A stretch of 64,000 nt of DNA from Monomorium pharaonis (GCF_013373865.1 NC_050474.1:12959045-13023044); one strand, 5' to 3'. Shown: positions 43,572 through 55,869, counted from the stretch's first letter. Notes: generated by a model not told the origin, from the sequence alone. Numbers and translations are program-made.

Positions 43572-45099
43572 CATACAAACGCTTTTTTAATGTTTTCGTT
43601 CTCCATACTCTAATCAAAATCCAATATTTGTTCAATGGTTTTTAAAGGTAATCGGTTTTGTATTATTTTTACTTCATCGCAAACATTAATTTTTTCTTTT
43701 ATTTTTCCCCCCTTTAAACATTTTAACCGAATATTAATACTTTTTGTATACATTTTTATTAATGTGCATTCTTGTAGAATACGTCGTTATATTTCGTCTG
43801 CACCATGTATATAAAATTAATATACAACAAAAAGGTTGTGTTAATTGATGTTTAAAAAAATAATTGAAAGTTCTTTTTTACTATAATCATCTGAGGTAGC
43901 ACTTGCAACTGGTTTTTTAATATTAGACACAATTTCTTCATGATAAGTTGCTATTAAATCATAAAAACAAGTATATGTACAATATAATACAAATGCATAA
44001 ATACATATGCACATATACATGAAAAAGAAAACGTACCTGCTGTTTCCAGGTCTGTATGTGTCGAAGGTGCTATTATAGGAAAATCGTTCACTGATGTAAC
44101 ATTACAGTTATTTTTATTATTTTCGTTACTTGGTATTTCTGTGTCACTAGTATTTCTTACTGATGAAGGCGCACAGTCCTTATCGTGCAACTTATTAAAT
44201 ATGAAAATTTTTTGTTGTTTATTAGATTTTGTTTTATTTTTTTTTCGATAATATTAACCAAGGAGGAGGCTCGTAATCTGTAATAAAATATTCATATTAA
44301 TTCATACTTATATAATATTTAGTTTTGTTATTAAACAATTCTAAACGTCTCATGCTTATTTTTATTAATTGAATTATTTCACAAACTTTTAAAAATAATA
44401 ATAAAGAAATAATCGTTTTTTAAAATTACATTTATATAATAAGATTTTATTATTTTTTTATTACTTTTTTTACTCACCTTTTGATTCTAAATCTCGAGAA
44501 GTTTCACTGTCGCTCAAAATTTTCTTTTTTTTTTTATTGGCCTTTTCCACGATAAACTATTTCTTCGGTAGATGTGCAATTACTATCTTCAGCCTTTTTT
44601 CATGTTAATTGCAAAGTTTCTGTAAAATATATTAACTTATTTGCATAAGAAACTTATTAACTTATTTACTATCGTAATGAAGACTCTTGAATAATGACTA
44701 ATCTGGCAATGCTTTATTAGTAATTAAAGAAAACATAACGTTTCGGCCAGACGATTTTTGGCTCTTATCAAGTGTATCTATAAAAAATATATAATTTTCC
44801 TTTTTACACAACGATTTCACAAAATTCACTTCACAAATTAACAATCATAATTGAAAAGGCTGTATAAATACTTTGTAATATTAATATAAGAAAAACTTAT
44901 TTTTATATTTTAAAAAATCGTTATTAGTAAGTATATCGCACTTCAATTATAAACAAACAGTGTTGTTTCGAGAGACGTGTTGGAAGGCACGTCTGCATTC
45001 CGCAACCTTTATCAGAGAAAAGAGAAGAGCGCTGAAAATATGAAAGTCATTTTAAACAACAAATTGAGTAAGTAAAAATATGTCACTAGTCGAAAATCA

Positions 45100-45533
45100 T
45101 TAAGTAATGCTTATAACTCTGTCATAAAGTACGTTCAAATTGTCCGTGTCTTTCTGTAAATTGATATTATTGTTACATTTCTTGATGAAAAACATCTCAG
45201 CCACCTCTCTCTTTCTTTTATGCTTTTCTTTGTGTAAAGTATTAGGTTTAGACCAGTCGAATTCATGTTGCATGCATAGTCGGTGGTCAGTGACCACAGT
45301 GCATGTGTTGCGCTGTCGGACTTTTTGTTATTTCTATTTTCTCTAATTCTCGTCTTTAAGTGTCGTTTTGTTTGTCCTATGTATGCCAAATTACAATCCT
45401 GACAATTAATTTTATAAACAAACTCGGTTGTCGAGGTATTGTTAATTCTATCTTTTCCTTTTTTTATTAGAATATCTAACTTTTTTGGTATAGTGTAGCG
45501 GACATCCACAGCTTTATATAGTATGCGTCTCAC
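45100..45533 (-). pseudogene. Penelope-like GIY-YIG endonuclease fragment
   Basis: Minus strand. FVYKINCQDCNLAYIGQTKR carries the CxxC and (G)IY-YIG-like YIGQT motif of Penelope endonucleases, followed by LKTRIREN. A frameshift near 45300 separates it from TDHRLCMQHEFDW, the conserved downstream block. The upstream RT is missing. It is not functional. Confidence 0.8.
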
Positions 45534-45802
45534 ATCCTCACTTAAACCGCTTTACATAAAGTAGTACAATTATTCTCTTATTGTATGGTTTATTATCAAT
45601 TAAATTTACTTACCTAATTCATTGTTTAAAATGACATTCATATTTCTACCGCTCTCCTCTTTTCTGTGACAAAGGTTGCGGAGTGCAGACATGCCTTCCA
45701 ACACGTCTCTCGAAACAACATTGTTTATAATTGAAGTGCGATATACTTACTAATAATGATTTTTTTAAATATAAAGATAAGTTTTTCTTATATTAATATT
45801 AC

Positions 45803-47216
45803 TCTTACGGAAAAAACACTAAAAATAACACTTAAAAAAATACTCAAGTTGAGTATAATTTGGGACAAGGGATATACACTCAATTCAGTGTAAATACTCA
45901 ACTTGAGTGTTCGCTCTTTAATTTACTTTTAATTAAAGTTTAATTAGAGTTATTACTCTCAACTTAAATGTTCGCCATCTAATTGAGCGTTAATTTCAAT
46001 GTTAATCCTAAATTTAAAAATAACACTAAAATTAACACTCAATTAGATGGCAAACGTCCAAGTTGAAAGTAATACTCAAATTAATACTCAAAGTCAGCTG
46101 AACACTCTAGTTGAATGTTTATTTTAGATATTCGTTTTATGTCCATTTCTACCAATGCAGATTAATTTTAATCTCAGTTGAACTTGCTGTTTTTGCTTTT
46201 GTTTTTATTTAATATTTTCTAATCCAATGTTTGAGAGTGCACATTCAATATTAAGTGTACTTTCAACCGATAGATGTTGAGTGTACATCCCCAACGTTTC
46301 AGTGTTCACACTTTATGTTGGAAGACACTCATTTATTGTGTGTTATATCCAAATGTTGAGAGTATACTTGAGGAGAACCTCCTCGCCAGAAATTAGACAA
46401 GGTCAACTTTGTTTTTTATATTTATTTATTTTTTGAAATAAATTTTTATTGCTCAAGTGCGCCTTTCGGCGCGAGAAAAATGTATTTAAATTTTCTTCTC
46501 CCTATAGGAGATGTGAGGCTTGATTAATGTGACCAGGATCGGCCCGTATCTCTTTCTTCCTTTTTCTTCCTCTTCTGTCGAGGTTTCTGGAAGATAAGCC
46601 TTTTTCAGTTTCTTCGGAGAATCTGCTTCCTCCGCTTGTAGTTCCAGGAATTCGGTTTGAGTTTCAAGCCTCTTGATAAGTTGTCTGGGTTGAGGCGTCG
46701 ATGTAGAATCTCGGCTCCGGTAGATCAATTAGAATCAACCTCCAAGGTAGGTATTCGGAATATTCGCTCGGTCATGGAGATCTTCGCTCTAGTTGGAGCC
46801 AGTACTACATTTGCTCGATGAGCAAAGAGACGTCGATTCGTCCCTTCTTATATATTATCTGATTAGTCATCTTAATTGCGAGTTAATTCATAATGCGACG
46901 TCTGTTGGCAGGAAGAATTTTCTCAATCTACCTGAAGTCAATTTCAGACAGAATGAAATTCGGAACATGTGCGGCTGTCAACTGTCAGCAGTCATAGCCG
47001 CCACAATACTTTTAAATATTTAAATCCAAACTTTAGTATGAACACTCAATCATTGGGTGTACACACAAATGTTCGAGTATAAACATTCAATCTTTAGTGT
47101 AAATACTCAAGATTTGAGCGTATACACCTAAATTTGGGAGTAAACTCCCAAAATCGAGTATTAACACTCAATTTTGAGTGTAAACTCTCAAAATTAGAGT
47201 GTTTTTTCCGTAAGGG
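45803..47216. mobile_element. 1414-bp inverted-terminal element, TAC duplication
   Basis: Ends CTTACGGAAAAAACACT and AGTGTTTTTTCCGTAAG, flanked by TAC at 45800-45802 and 47217-47219. The left Penelope arm (44875-44877) gives the uninterrupted site. Both subterminal regions (about 45830-46130 and 46230-47190) are packed with ACTCAA...TTGAGT words that form short palindromes. A core (46370-47020) contains a minus-strand frame at 46486-46728 (LELQAEEADSPKKLKKAY) without a known domain. Superfamily is unknown. Confidence 0.7.
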
Positions 47217-47734
47217 TACAAGGTATTTATATAGCCTATTCAATTAAGATTGTTAATTTGTGAAATAAATTTTGTGAAGTCGTTGTGTAGAAAAAAAAAT
47301 TATATGTTTTTTATACATACACTTGATAAGGGCCAGAAATCGTCTGGCCGAAACGTTGTGTTTCCTTTAATTACTAATAAAGCATTGCCAGATTAGTCAT
47401 TATTCAAGAGTTTTCATTACCATTTTTTGATCGCTGGCATATCGACAATTCTATTACTTGATTATTTACTATCATTAATAGCATTTTTACTTTAATAATA
47501 TCTATATAAACATATCATATAAAAGGTGTATACATACATACCATAAAATCCTTTCAATTCAATGTCATGTTTTTTCCATGTTATTGGGTCAGGTATCACA
47601 CAGCGATTAATATATTGTGATACATTTTTAACATTAGGCCACCAGCATTGGTCTTTTTCGTCACTAACCCATGACGATGGTACCTCTAAGTAATCATCAT
47701 CTTTTATAAAGCGCACAACGGCATAGGAAGTCAT

Positions 47735-48080
47735 TTTTTTCTTGTGGCGTTTCTTGTGGCTTAATTTAAACTCAGGATCCAATCTGACATATATTATAAA
47801 TTTACAGTATACGTATAAAACAAAATAATAAAATTATATATAACATTCGACAAAATAAAACGTATTTTCTTGTCAATAATGAATACGAAATAGAATATTT
47901 TTTTAACCACACAATGTTAACAATTTATATATAAAAGTTTGTATTACTTTTTTTATTAGTAAAATTTTGTACTTATTTGAAAATATTATGTTAATTATAT
48001 ACATTATGTATGAAAGGTAATATTACGAGATCTTTAGTGCATATTTCAATAATAATTCCCTTTTTACGTATTTGCAACTT
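47735..48080. other. Flank upstream of the DUF4806 pseudogene start, no gene seen
   Basis: AT-rich sequence. The frame of the first exon remains open about 16 codons upstream of the ATG, ending in a lysine/histidine-rich stretch. No promoter motif was recognised. Confidence 0.35.
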
Positions 48081-48082
48081 AT

Positions 48083-49617
48083 TACCTTTTTTACAAAAAG
48101 GTAAAAAAATGGCGCCAAGTGTTCGTGCGCGCGCGTGTGTGTGTTAAAATAAATTTAAATGTGAAATTACACGAAATTGCCTTTCAAAATAAAAGGACAA
48201 AAATTTTGTCTTTTCTACAAAAATAATGATATAAAGTAAATGTGCCAGTTATAAGAACGGATATTTATATAAAATTTATTTATTACCAGACACCACAGAC
48301 GCACGCTTCGCGCGCGCTATTTGACTTTTTGTTTTCTACTTTTTAAAAATAAAATTGCAACGATGATTATATAGATAGATAACCATCTATAGAAATTTGA
48401 CAACTACAAAAATTCAATGTGTTTAATATTAATTGTAACAAATTAAATGTAATTTATTTAACGTTGTTTTTAACGTTTTTAATTTATATAACATTGTTTT
48501 TAATAAACAGTTTTTAATAAACACATAAAAAAATTTACAGAGTCAAAAGTAAAAACATGATGAAATTATACATTCGACGGGGTCGAAAATTTTAATATAA
48601 AATTATATATAACCAATTAGGAACAAAACCAATATTCTTTAACTTTGCTTTGAATAGTCAAATTTCAATTCAATCTCAATCTCAAATCTGATATGGCATC
48701 AAGATTGTCTTAAATTTATCTTCAGATACAATTTTGTTTAGTAAGAAGGTTATTTAAAAATAATTTAAGAAAATTTAAAACACAAGATTAAACTATAAAT
48801 ATTAGCCTTTCGGGTATTAAATTATTGGCTGCTATACGCCTAGAAAAAACAATTGTCAGGAAGCATATTGGCAAGAAATAAAGGAGATAATATTGAGCTG
48901 GCAAATAAGTTTTAATACAAATAAATTACAAATATTACAAATAAATATTTTAATACAAATAAATATTTTACTACAAAAACTTTACACTGCTAAGCTGAAT
49001 AATTTTCCAGTTCTTTCCAGTTTTAAATTTAAGACAATTTTGAAGCCATATCAGATTTGAGATTGAGATTGAATTGAAATTTGACTATTCAAAGCAAAGT
49101 TAAAGAATATTGGTTTTGTTCCTAATTGGTTACATTTCAATTTAATCCCAATATCAATCTCTAGTTAGTCTGATGCGGACTTAATGAAAAATCAAACTAT
49201 GAATGCCAATTAAAAAATAAACATCTATTTTTATAGATTGGCGCATTTTTCTTAATATAATTATTTTTGTAAAGAAAAACTTAACACTCTTATTTTGTAG
49301 CGTTTATTCTTATAATATACCATTTCAGGAATGTATATTACTTATATGTATATGCAGAACCGTATTATTGATTATAACATTTTAATATTAAAAAGTAATA
49401 ATAAATAAATTTTATATCCGTTCTTATAACTGGCACATTTACTTCATATCATTATTTTTGTAGAAAAGACAAAATTTTTGTCCTTTTATTTTGAAAGGCA
49501 ATTTCGTGTAATTTTACATTTAAATTTATTTTGACACACACATACACATACACACACACGCGCGCGCGCACACTTGGCGCCATTTTTTTACCTTTTTGTA
49601 AAAAACGTAATTCTATT
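48083..49617. mobile_element. Inverted-repeat element with about 190-bp termini
   Basis: ACAAAAAGGTAAAAAAATGG followed by CGCCAAGTG near 48095 is repeated inverted near 49590. Each arm continues through a CA/CG microsatellite, CGAAATTGCCTTTCAAAATA and AAATGTGCCAGTTATAAGAA. The interior has no long open frame. A second inverted element is nested in the middle. It is non-autonomous. Confidence 0.65.
48612..49130. mobile_element. Nested 519-bp MITE with long inverted ends, TA-flanked
   Basis: ACCAATTAGGAACAAAACC at the left and its complement at the right, with TA on both sides. The inverted arms extend about 130 bp through CAATCTCAATCTCAAATCTG. The spacer is AT-rich without coding potential. 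Confidence 0.65.
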
Positions 49618-50138
49618 CGGATATCACTTATTTTGTTGTGGTTAGGCATCTTATTTAATCCACGAAGCTATAACATAACTTTTATAAAACAAAACTTTTC
49701 CCTACTTTAAATAAGTGTGAAATTAAAGCGGAAATTTTGTAATATACTATAGGAAACTGTCTTATGACTACATTGACTATCTTTATTAACTTGAAGTAAC
49801 AGACATTTGTCGACTTATATCACTAAATATATAGAAAACGCTTATTCTTTACTTAAAATATAAAAATATATATCACCTCAGAAACATTATTTATTGCACT
49901 TTTGCAGTTAAATACACGTATAAATTATTACATATTATAAAACATATAACCATAACTATACAATTTATAAAGCACAGTTTTATTATATAGAAAGAGTTTG
50001 TAAGCTGCGGTATTGTTGTAACAAACTTTGTTCCAGCAAAAGGTGTAATATGTAATTAGTTCTCTAAATTTTGGATCTTTCTCTGGATAAGTCATATGAA
50101 ATCAGAATTAAAGATAAAACAATGCATTATGACATTTA
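49618..50138. other. AT-rich stretch, no gene seen
   Basis: Ordinary AT-rich DNA leading to the TTA target duplication of the Harbinger element. No feature recognised. Confidence 0.4.
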
Positions 50139-50429
50139 GGCCCAGTTTCACCAATTTGAGTTTAAACTAAGTTTAGCAAAACTGCCGTTAAATTTAACGC
50201 TATAGTTAAACCAAGTTAAACTCCTGTTGCGTCCCACAACTCATTTTTAACGAAACGTTACCTAAACCTATAATCTATTCGAAGAAACTCTGCAGTATAG
50301 AATATGATTGGTCAATTTCCAATATAAGGGAAAAGATCGAAGAGACGGAAATATTGTTATTGCACGTAATAGTGAGGTTATAAGTTGTATGAAGTTGTGA
50401 ATATTTCATTATATTTAGTGTTATTAAAA

Positions 50430-51728
50430 ATGTCCGAAATAAAAAAAAGAGAAAGACTTCCAAACTTTTCAAATACTGAAAAGCTCAAAGTAATAGAATT
50501 AATAGAAAAATATAAGAACATAATAGAAAATAAAAAAACGGATAACATTAATTTGAAAGAAAAAGAAAAATGTTGGCTAAATATATCAAAAGAGTATAAT
50601 AGTATAATAACTCAATATATAGAGATGTAGCTTCCTTAAAAAGCTGTTGGGATAATTTAAAAAAGAAAACACGAAAACATTATGCTGAAATTAGAAATGA
50701 AGTTTTCAAGACAGGTAAGAAAAGTGTTATACATATATAGTATTAATTTTGTTTCTTAAATTTATATTAAAATATATATTAAAAGTACTAGATTGTTGTA
50801 CACATGTCACATTGAATAATTTTTTTTAATACAGGTGGTGGAAAGATGAACATAAATGATGATCCTATTGCTGAAAGGATTAAAAATATCATTCAGCCAT
50901 CAATAGAAGGTTTAACAAATAACTTTGATAGCGATAACATTACAGGTATGCTATAGAATAATTTAATATATTTCTTATAACATTTTAAATTAATACGACA
51001 TGTCGTTTTTTTAATAATGAAAATAATATGTGTGTATTATTCAATTATGTAAATAAAAGATATCTTTTTAAGTAATAACTAATAAAAAATAACATTAATT
51101 TTTTGTTAGTATTAATTTATATATGTAATTAATATATATTTGATATTTTAGGCATCGCAGAAACAAATACATCACAATGCAATGAAGAATCAGAAGGTGA
51201 AAGCTGTTATCAATATGAGGTACGTACATCTTGTTTAAAATTATTTATTATCTAATATTTTAAATATTATAGAAAAACTATTATTTAAAAACTTATATTT
51301 ATATTTGTCTCACAGATACTCGAAGATTCAAGCAATTGGACTGATTGGACACCAACAAAGTTGTGCTCTGAGAAGAGTAAAGAGTTGCAGGTTTCGGACA
51401 ATCTTGAAACTGAAGAAACTGAAGAATTAATATTTGAGGATGTTGAAAGTGTTTTCGATAAGGAATCTTCAAAAGAAAACAATCCAGTAACGAATAAGTT
51501 ACCACAATCAAATTTAAAGTATAAAAAATCGAAAAAGACCAAAGCAGCTGCAAAAAAACTAATGAATTGGATATTTTGGTACAATCCAAAGTAGAACTAA
51601 TAGAAATAATGAAAGAAGAAATTAAAAAAAAGTCAGCTTTAGAAATAATTATCTATAAAACGTTGTTAGAAAAAGAACAGCTTAATATTAAAATTCTGAA
51701 AAAACGGTTAAATTCTGATAAAGATTAA
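50430..51728 (+). pseudogene. Harbinger Myb/SANT-like (MADF-type) accessory protein, two frameshifts
   Basis: Exons 50430-50714, 50835-50945, 51152-51219 and 51316-51728 have consistent GT-AG borders. Exon 1 starts MSEIKKRERLPNFSNTEK and contains tryptophan-bearing helices (CWLNISKEYN, then SCWDNLKKKTRKHYAEI) of a Myb/SANT trihelix-type domain. A one-base frameshift near 50618 separates these halves. The last exon is acidic (EETEELIFEDVESVF), then has a second frameshift near 51555 in an A-run, after which a helical lysine-rich tail runs to TAA 51726. In Harbinger elements the partner protein binds DNA and assists the transposase. This copy should not make a full-length product. Confidence 0.75.
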
Positions 51729-52617
51729 ATAAAATAATTTTTTCTTTAATTCTCATAGTTCTAGTTTGGATTGTGCCAAAATAACCGAATTGTATCGAAA
51801 GCTGCAATTTTTTTTTTAATATAAAAAAGTTTATATATTCGTTGCAATATTTTTTTCTTTTTTTTTATTAGAATATTTTATAGCAGAGATCACAATATTT
51901 GTTTTTATGAAACCTCTGAGGAGAGTCGCTTAATTTTATTGTTAGTATTAAATTTGTGTATGTTCCTTTTATATAGTTCCTAGTTTTTTATTTTTTAATT
52001 TCATTTTGTTTTTTTATATTAGATTTTATTGCAGGGATTGCAATTATTTATGTTAGTGTTAAAGTTCTGAGAGTCATAAAATGTAAGTATATAAGATTAT
52101 TTATGTATTCGTAGAAATATTCTTTTAATTTGGTTTTTGCTTTATTCTTTATTTTTAAAAAATTTTTTATTAAAATATAGGATGAAGGAATACAATTACA
52201 TTATTTGTATTAATATGATAATCTCGATATGATAAAGAGAGTCGCATCTTTGGTTTTTTTATTCCTACTAACATAGTTTTGTAGACTTTGTTCACTAAAT
52301 GAGAAGTCGAAGGACTTTGATCAGCAGCAAAATTGGTTGCTTACATTAAACTAAAAAAAATAATGTGTTATAAAACATTAATATTTTATGTATTGATTTT
52401 TAAAGAGTAAATTATAACATAATTTTTGCAAATATAAAAAAATTGTTAATTTATTGTTCCTATAATCTAATTTTAAGAAAAATTTATATAGAAAATATGT
52501 TTATTTTATAAATATATATTTTATTATTATATCTACACCCATTTAATAATAAAATATTTAAAAAATTTTAATCACAAAGATAAACTATTAGTAATACATA
52601 ATTTAATGGTTTTTTTC
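51729..52617. other. Spacer between the two Harbinger genes
   Basis: AT-rich sequence with no exon recognised. It probably holds the converging 3' ends and polyadenylation signals. Confidence 0.5.
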
Positions 52618-54084
52618 TTACCTTCGGAAATAATCGTTGATTAATAGACGTTGTATCTCATTATTACCAGGTACATCATTTCTATAAACTATATTGCCTT
52701 CTTGTAATATATTTTCCCATGGGACGGGCAATTGCAGTGCAGGATCGTTTGGTGGTAATGCATCACCGGTTTGCCGAGCAATATTATACAACACAGCAAT
52801 TGCAACAATAACGGGTAAAACTTTGTCTACCTTTTGAAATCGAGATCCAACTGCTAAAATTGGAAATCTTCTTTTCCATATACCGAATACACGCTCGATT
52901 GTATTCCGTGTTCGTATATGCGATTCATTATATAGTTGCTCCATACGAGTGCGCGGATTTTGTAAAGGAGTCATAAAATAAGGACGAAGAGCATAACCAC
53001 CATCTCCTAATAGGAAAGAATTCCCAAATGTTCCAGCTTCGAATAAAGCGCGTATTCTGCAATTATTAAATATTGTGGCATCATGCACTGATCCTTGCCA
53101 TCGACCCACAATATCAATTATCTCTAAATTTGCATTACAAATTGCTTGTACATTAATGGAAAAATATCCTTTTCTGTTTCTATAATACTCTGCATCATTT
53201 CCACCTGTAATAAGTGCAATAAATAATTTATTAATAAAAGTAAATAAAATATATATAAAATATATTAAAAATACATTCTATGAACTATATTTTACTAACC
53301 AAATGACTGTACTTTTACATGAGTACAATCAATGCAGCCTATTACTCTAGGAAACCTTGCAATATTGAAAAATTCAACTTGTGTTTTTTTTATTTCCTCA
53401 GGCAATATAGGAAATTTTATATAACGTGGTCGAAGACGAGCAATAGCTTTAGTCACTCGATGAACAATTCTGTGACAGCTTGATTTACTTATTCCACCAA
53501 AATCCGCTGCCGTTAATAAATGACATCCCGTTGCATAAAACCTTAACGTCAAAAGAAGTTGATTCATTGGAGCTATAGCATTGTTTCTATAGTAAACAAA
53601 AACAGTTTTATTATAATTTATTAATTATTTTAACTTATTGTTTATTTTTAGTAGTATAAAAAACGACATTCTAAAATTCTAAAGTAAATATTATACATAG
53701 GTTATAATATACTTTATATATAATCATAATAAATAATACTCAATTGTTTAATATAATTAATTTTTAAAATTTATTACTATTTTTGTTATTTGTTATTCTT
53801 TTTATAACATTATCTGTCAAAATACAAAAGTCTGATAATATTTCACATATTAACTTTATATATACTCACAGTTCTCGTTGATAAATTTCTTGTTCGATTT
53901 CTCTCAATATTGTATTAACTGATGCTTTTGATAAACGAAACCGAATATGAAAATCGACATCATCCAATTCTTCAAAATATGATGGTCGTTTCTTTATTTT
54001 TCTTGGTCGTCGAAGTCGTCGAGGTCGTCGATTGACAATGAAATTTTCTTTATCAGATGATGATAGTATATACGCTAAAGCCAT
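52618..54084 (-). CDS. HARBI1-type PIF/Harbinger transposase, three exons, intact frame
   Basis: Exons 54084-53870, 53586-53300 and 53204-52618 join in phase with canonical splice sites to give 362 residues plus TAA, the usual HARBI1 size. The N-terminus is basic (RRPRRLRRPRKIKKRP). Exon 2 has the helix-turn-helix part (LTAADFGGISKSSCHRIVHR) and the first catalytic Asp in RVIGCIDCTHVKVQ. Exon 3 has GNDAEYYRNRKGYFSINVQ, the D/HD region DIVGRWQGSVHDATIF, LLGDGGYAL, and the catalytic Glu in NTIERVFGIWKRRF (DDE_4 fold). The ATG at 54084 is the first in frame. The stop TAA overlaps a good donor sequence (AG|GTAAGA), but the protein ends where HARBI1 proteins normally end. The acting transposase may be potentially active; its partner gene is damaged. 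Confidence 0.85.
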
Positions 54085-54376
54085 AATTTTAATCAATACA
54101 CATATTTTTATTTGTCACTTACAAATTTTTAATTACTTGATTATTTTTCTCACTAGCAAAATAACAATGCTATATACATAACCTAAACCTAAACAAATTT
54201 TTGACACTGAAATAAACCTCGTTTAGATTCCTAAACGCCCAAAATTCACCGTTTAACTTTAACGTAAGAAATCGATGTTAACGTAAGTTTAAAGAAGCTG
54301 TGGAACGTAATATTTTCTTTAAACCAAGTTTAATGACTTAAACTCCGGTTAAACTAAGTGGTGAAACTGGGCCTTA

Positions 54377-55290
54377 ATATAGCAATAAACTTTGTTAAAA
54401 AGTATAGATCGATATGTAAAAACATTTCAAAATGCATATTACCTGTAGTTTATTATAAGGTTCTTTTGGAGTTATACAAATAAAACCATTCAATTTTTCT
54501 TTTGTGATGTTAAATCATGAACATTTTCAATGTTTCCTGTAACGTTTCATGTTAACAATTTGATTGATGCATAAAATGTCCCTATTTCACATACATACAA
54601 AATTGCAATTTATTATATTGATACTATAATGAAATTTTTGCCCCGCTTATATATTTTGTTTTAAATTTAAATAATCTAAATAAATAAAGGAAACTTTGTT
54701 ATAAGCGGTTCTCCTACATCACGATACTTTCAACGTTTTTTTATGTAGTTTATGGTCTTAATACAATCATAATCACATCTCCTCTAACACCTATATAGTG
54801 TTTTATCCATCCGTTTCATCGTCAATACCAGTGCACATTCTAATAAAGTATTTATTAAAGATTATTTAATTTAAGTTATTCAGAGTATCTACAAACAGCA
54901 ATACCTTAAAATTTTTAATTAAATTAATAGGAATGTATATTGTTAAAAACCTGCACAAACAATGTAATATTCAGATTAAAAAATACACATTTTTATGCGT
55001 GAATTTTCAAAATGTCAAATTAATTTTTATTTAAAATTATTTTTAATTTAAGTTGTTTAAAGTACAGCAAAATTAATAAAATATTAAATATATTTTTATT
55101 ATGTATATTAAATATATGTTTATTATAATAACTATATAAAGTATATGTAATTATCAATGATTAAACAATAAATAAACACTAATGAATTTCTAAAAAGAAT
55201 GTGATTGTAAGAATAGTACATTCTGAACCATATTAATGGCATGTAAACAGTAGTCAGTGTTTATCAATCATAGGTGCTAAATACAGAATA
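54377..55290. other. AT-rich stretch, no gene seen
   Basis: AT-rich DNA with a weak repeat of ATCTCATCATCAA/ATCCATC-type words near 54810 and 55690. No exon or element termini recognised. Confidence 0.4.
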
Positions 55291-55625
55291 CCTAGTGAGA
55301 AATGAATTCTCGATTTGACATCGATATGACGTCGAATTGTTCATCGAAAACTGATCGAAATACTCACCGATTTCGATTCGATTATGGTCACGGTTTCGAT
55401 GACTAGCATCGAAACGATAACGAATTGATAAAATTTTGATGTCTTAAAAAAAATGTCAAACTTACTTAACGTCCTAATACTAAATAATTATTGTAAATAA
55501 TGTGTATTTTTAAAAACCTTTATATTAAAAAACTCATCGAAACGCATTGTCATTTTGAGTGATATTTCGATTTGATGAAATATCGATGACTTCGACGTCG
55601 ATTCGATGAGTCGTTTCTCACTGGG
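55291..55625. mobile_element. 335-bp TA-flanked MITE rich in TCGAT
   Basis: CCTAGTGAGAAATGA at the left and TCGTTTCTCACTGGG at the right are imperfect inverted ends, with TA at 55289-55290 and 55626-55627. TCGATTCGAT, ATCGATGA and related words pair across the element. A Tc1/mariner-type MITE is likely. Confidence 0.75.
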
Positions 55626-55869
55626 TAAAGTCTTTCCACAGTATCAATAACATTAGATGGAGATTTCCACAGCATAAAACATTTCATCCATCCATCTCAT
55701 CATCAACATCAACGCATAAAAAAATATGTACAGGTAATTCAGAATCAAATTAATTTTTATTGAAAATTTATACTTAATGCGAGTTATTTACAGTCAAAGT
55801 CATCACAACATTTTTGCAAGTAAATGTAATAAATATTAATCTATATTATTGTGATAACTCTGCATTGAC

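Larger units (their letters stand above)
44684..47420 (-). mobile_element. Penelope-like element relic with inverted terminal repeats
   Basis: The left arm (about 44684-45060) and right arm (about 45600-45802 plus 47217-47420) are inverted copies; both contain CGTTTCGGCCAGACGATTT (or its complement) and the GAGAGACGTGTTGGAAGG block. Between them, on the minus strand, lies a GIY-YIG endonuclease fragment. The reverse transcriptase is absent. Inverted flanking repeats around a 5'-truncated body fit the complex terminal repeats of Penelope elements. It lies in the first intron of the DUF4806 pseudogene. Confidence 0.75.
32636..47734 (-). pseudogene. Second DUF4806-type gene, multi-exon, inactivated
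   Basis: Minus strand. Exons read as 47734-47542 (ATG; SYAVVRFIKDDDYLEVPSSW, WWPNVKN), 44619-44478, 44277-44037 (YEPPPWL), 43797-43577 (RRILQECT..., NRLPLKTIEQILDFD), about 43475-43366 (TFIKRIGGNNV, KILKRIFTNKL, CSWLG) and 33037 to 32636 (FSKAVSEWFRLSKLRLSR, then an acidic tail ending TGA 32638-32636). Donors and acceptors are mostly canonical and phases agree. It is a pseudogene: TGA 44602-44600, a frameshift in the A-run near 44530, TAA 43789-43787, TAG 43612-43610 and TAA 43421-43419. A 234-bp insertion splits the last exon. Introns contain the Penelope relic and the nested Gypsy. The DUF4806 part parallels the locus at 5578-15182, including a phase-1 start of the homologous exon. Function of the family is unknown. 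Confidence 0.7.
50139..54373. mobile_element. PIF/Harbinger DNA transposon, 4235 bp, complete ends
   Basis: Ends GGCCCAGTTTCACC and GGTGAAACTGGGCC are perfect inverted copies flanked by TTA on both sides (50136-50138 and 54374-54376), the hallmark 3-bp Harbinger target duplication. Subterminal regions share inverted TTTAAAC/GTTTAA words. It carries the usual two genes facing each other: a Myb/SANT-like protein (plus) and a HARBI1-type transposase (minus). The 0.9 kb between them is AT-rich. Confidence 0.92.

Noticed and set aside
53866..54096. Transposase start upstream of 54084
   Set aside because: The extra upstream codons begin with a non-ATG triplet. The first in-frame ATG is at 54084 and the N-terminus fits family length.
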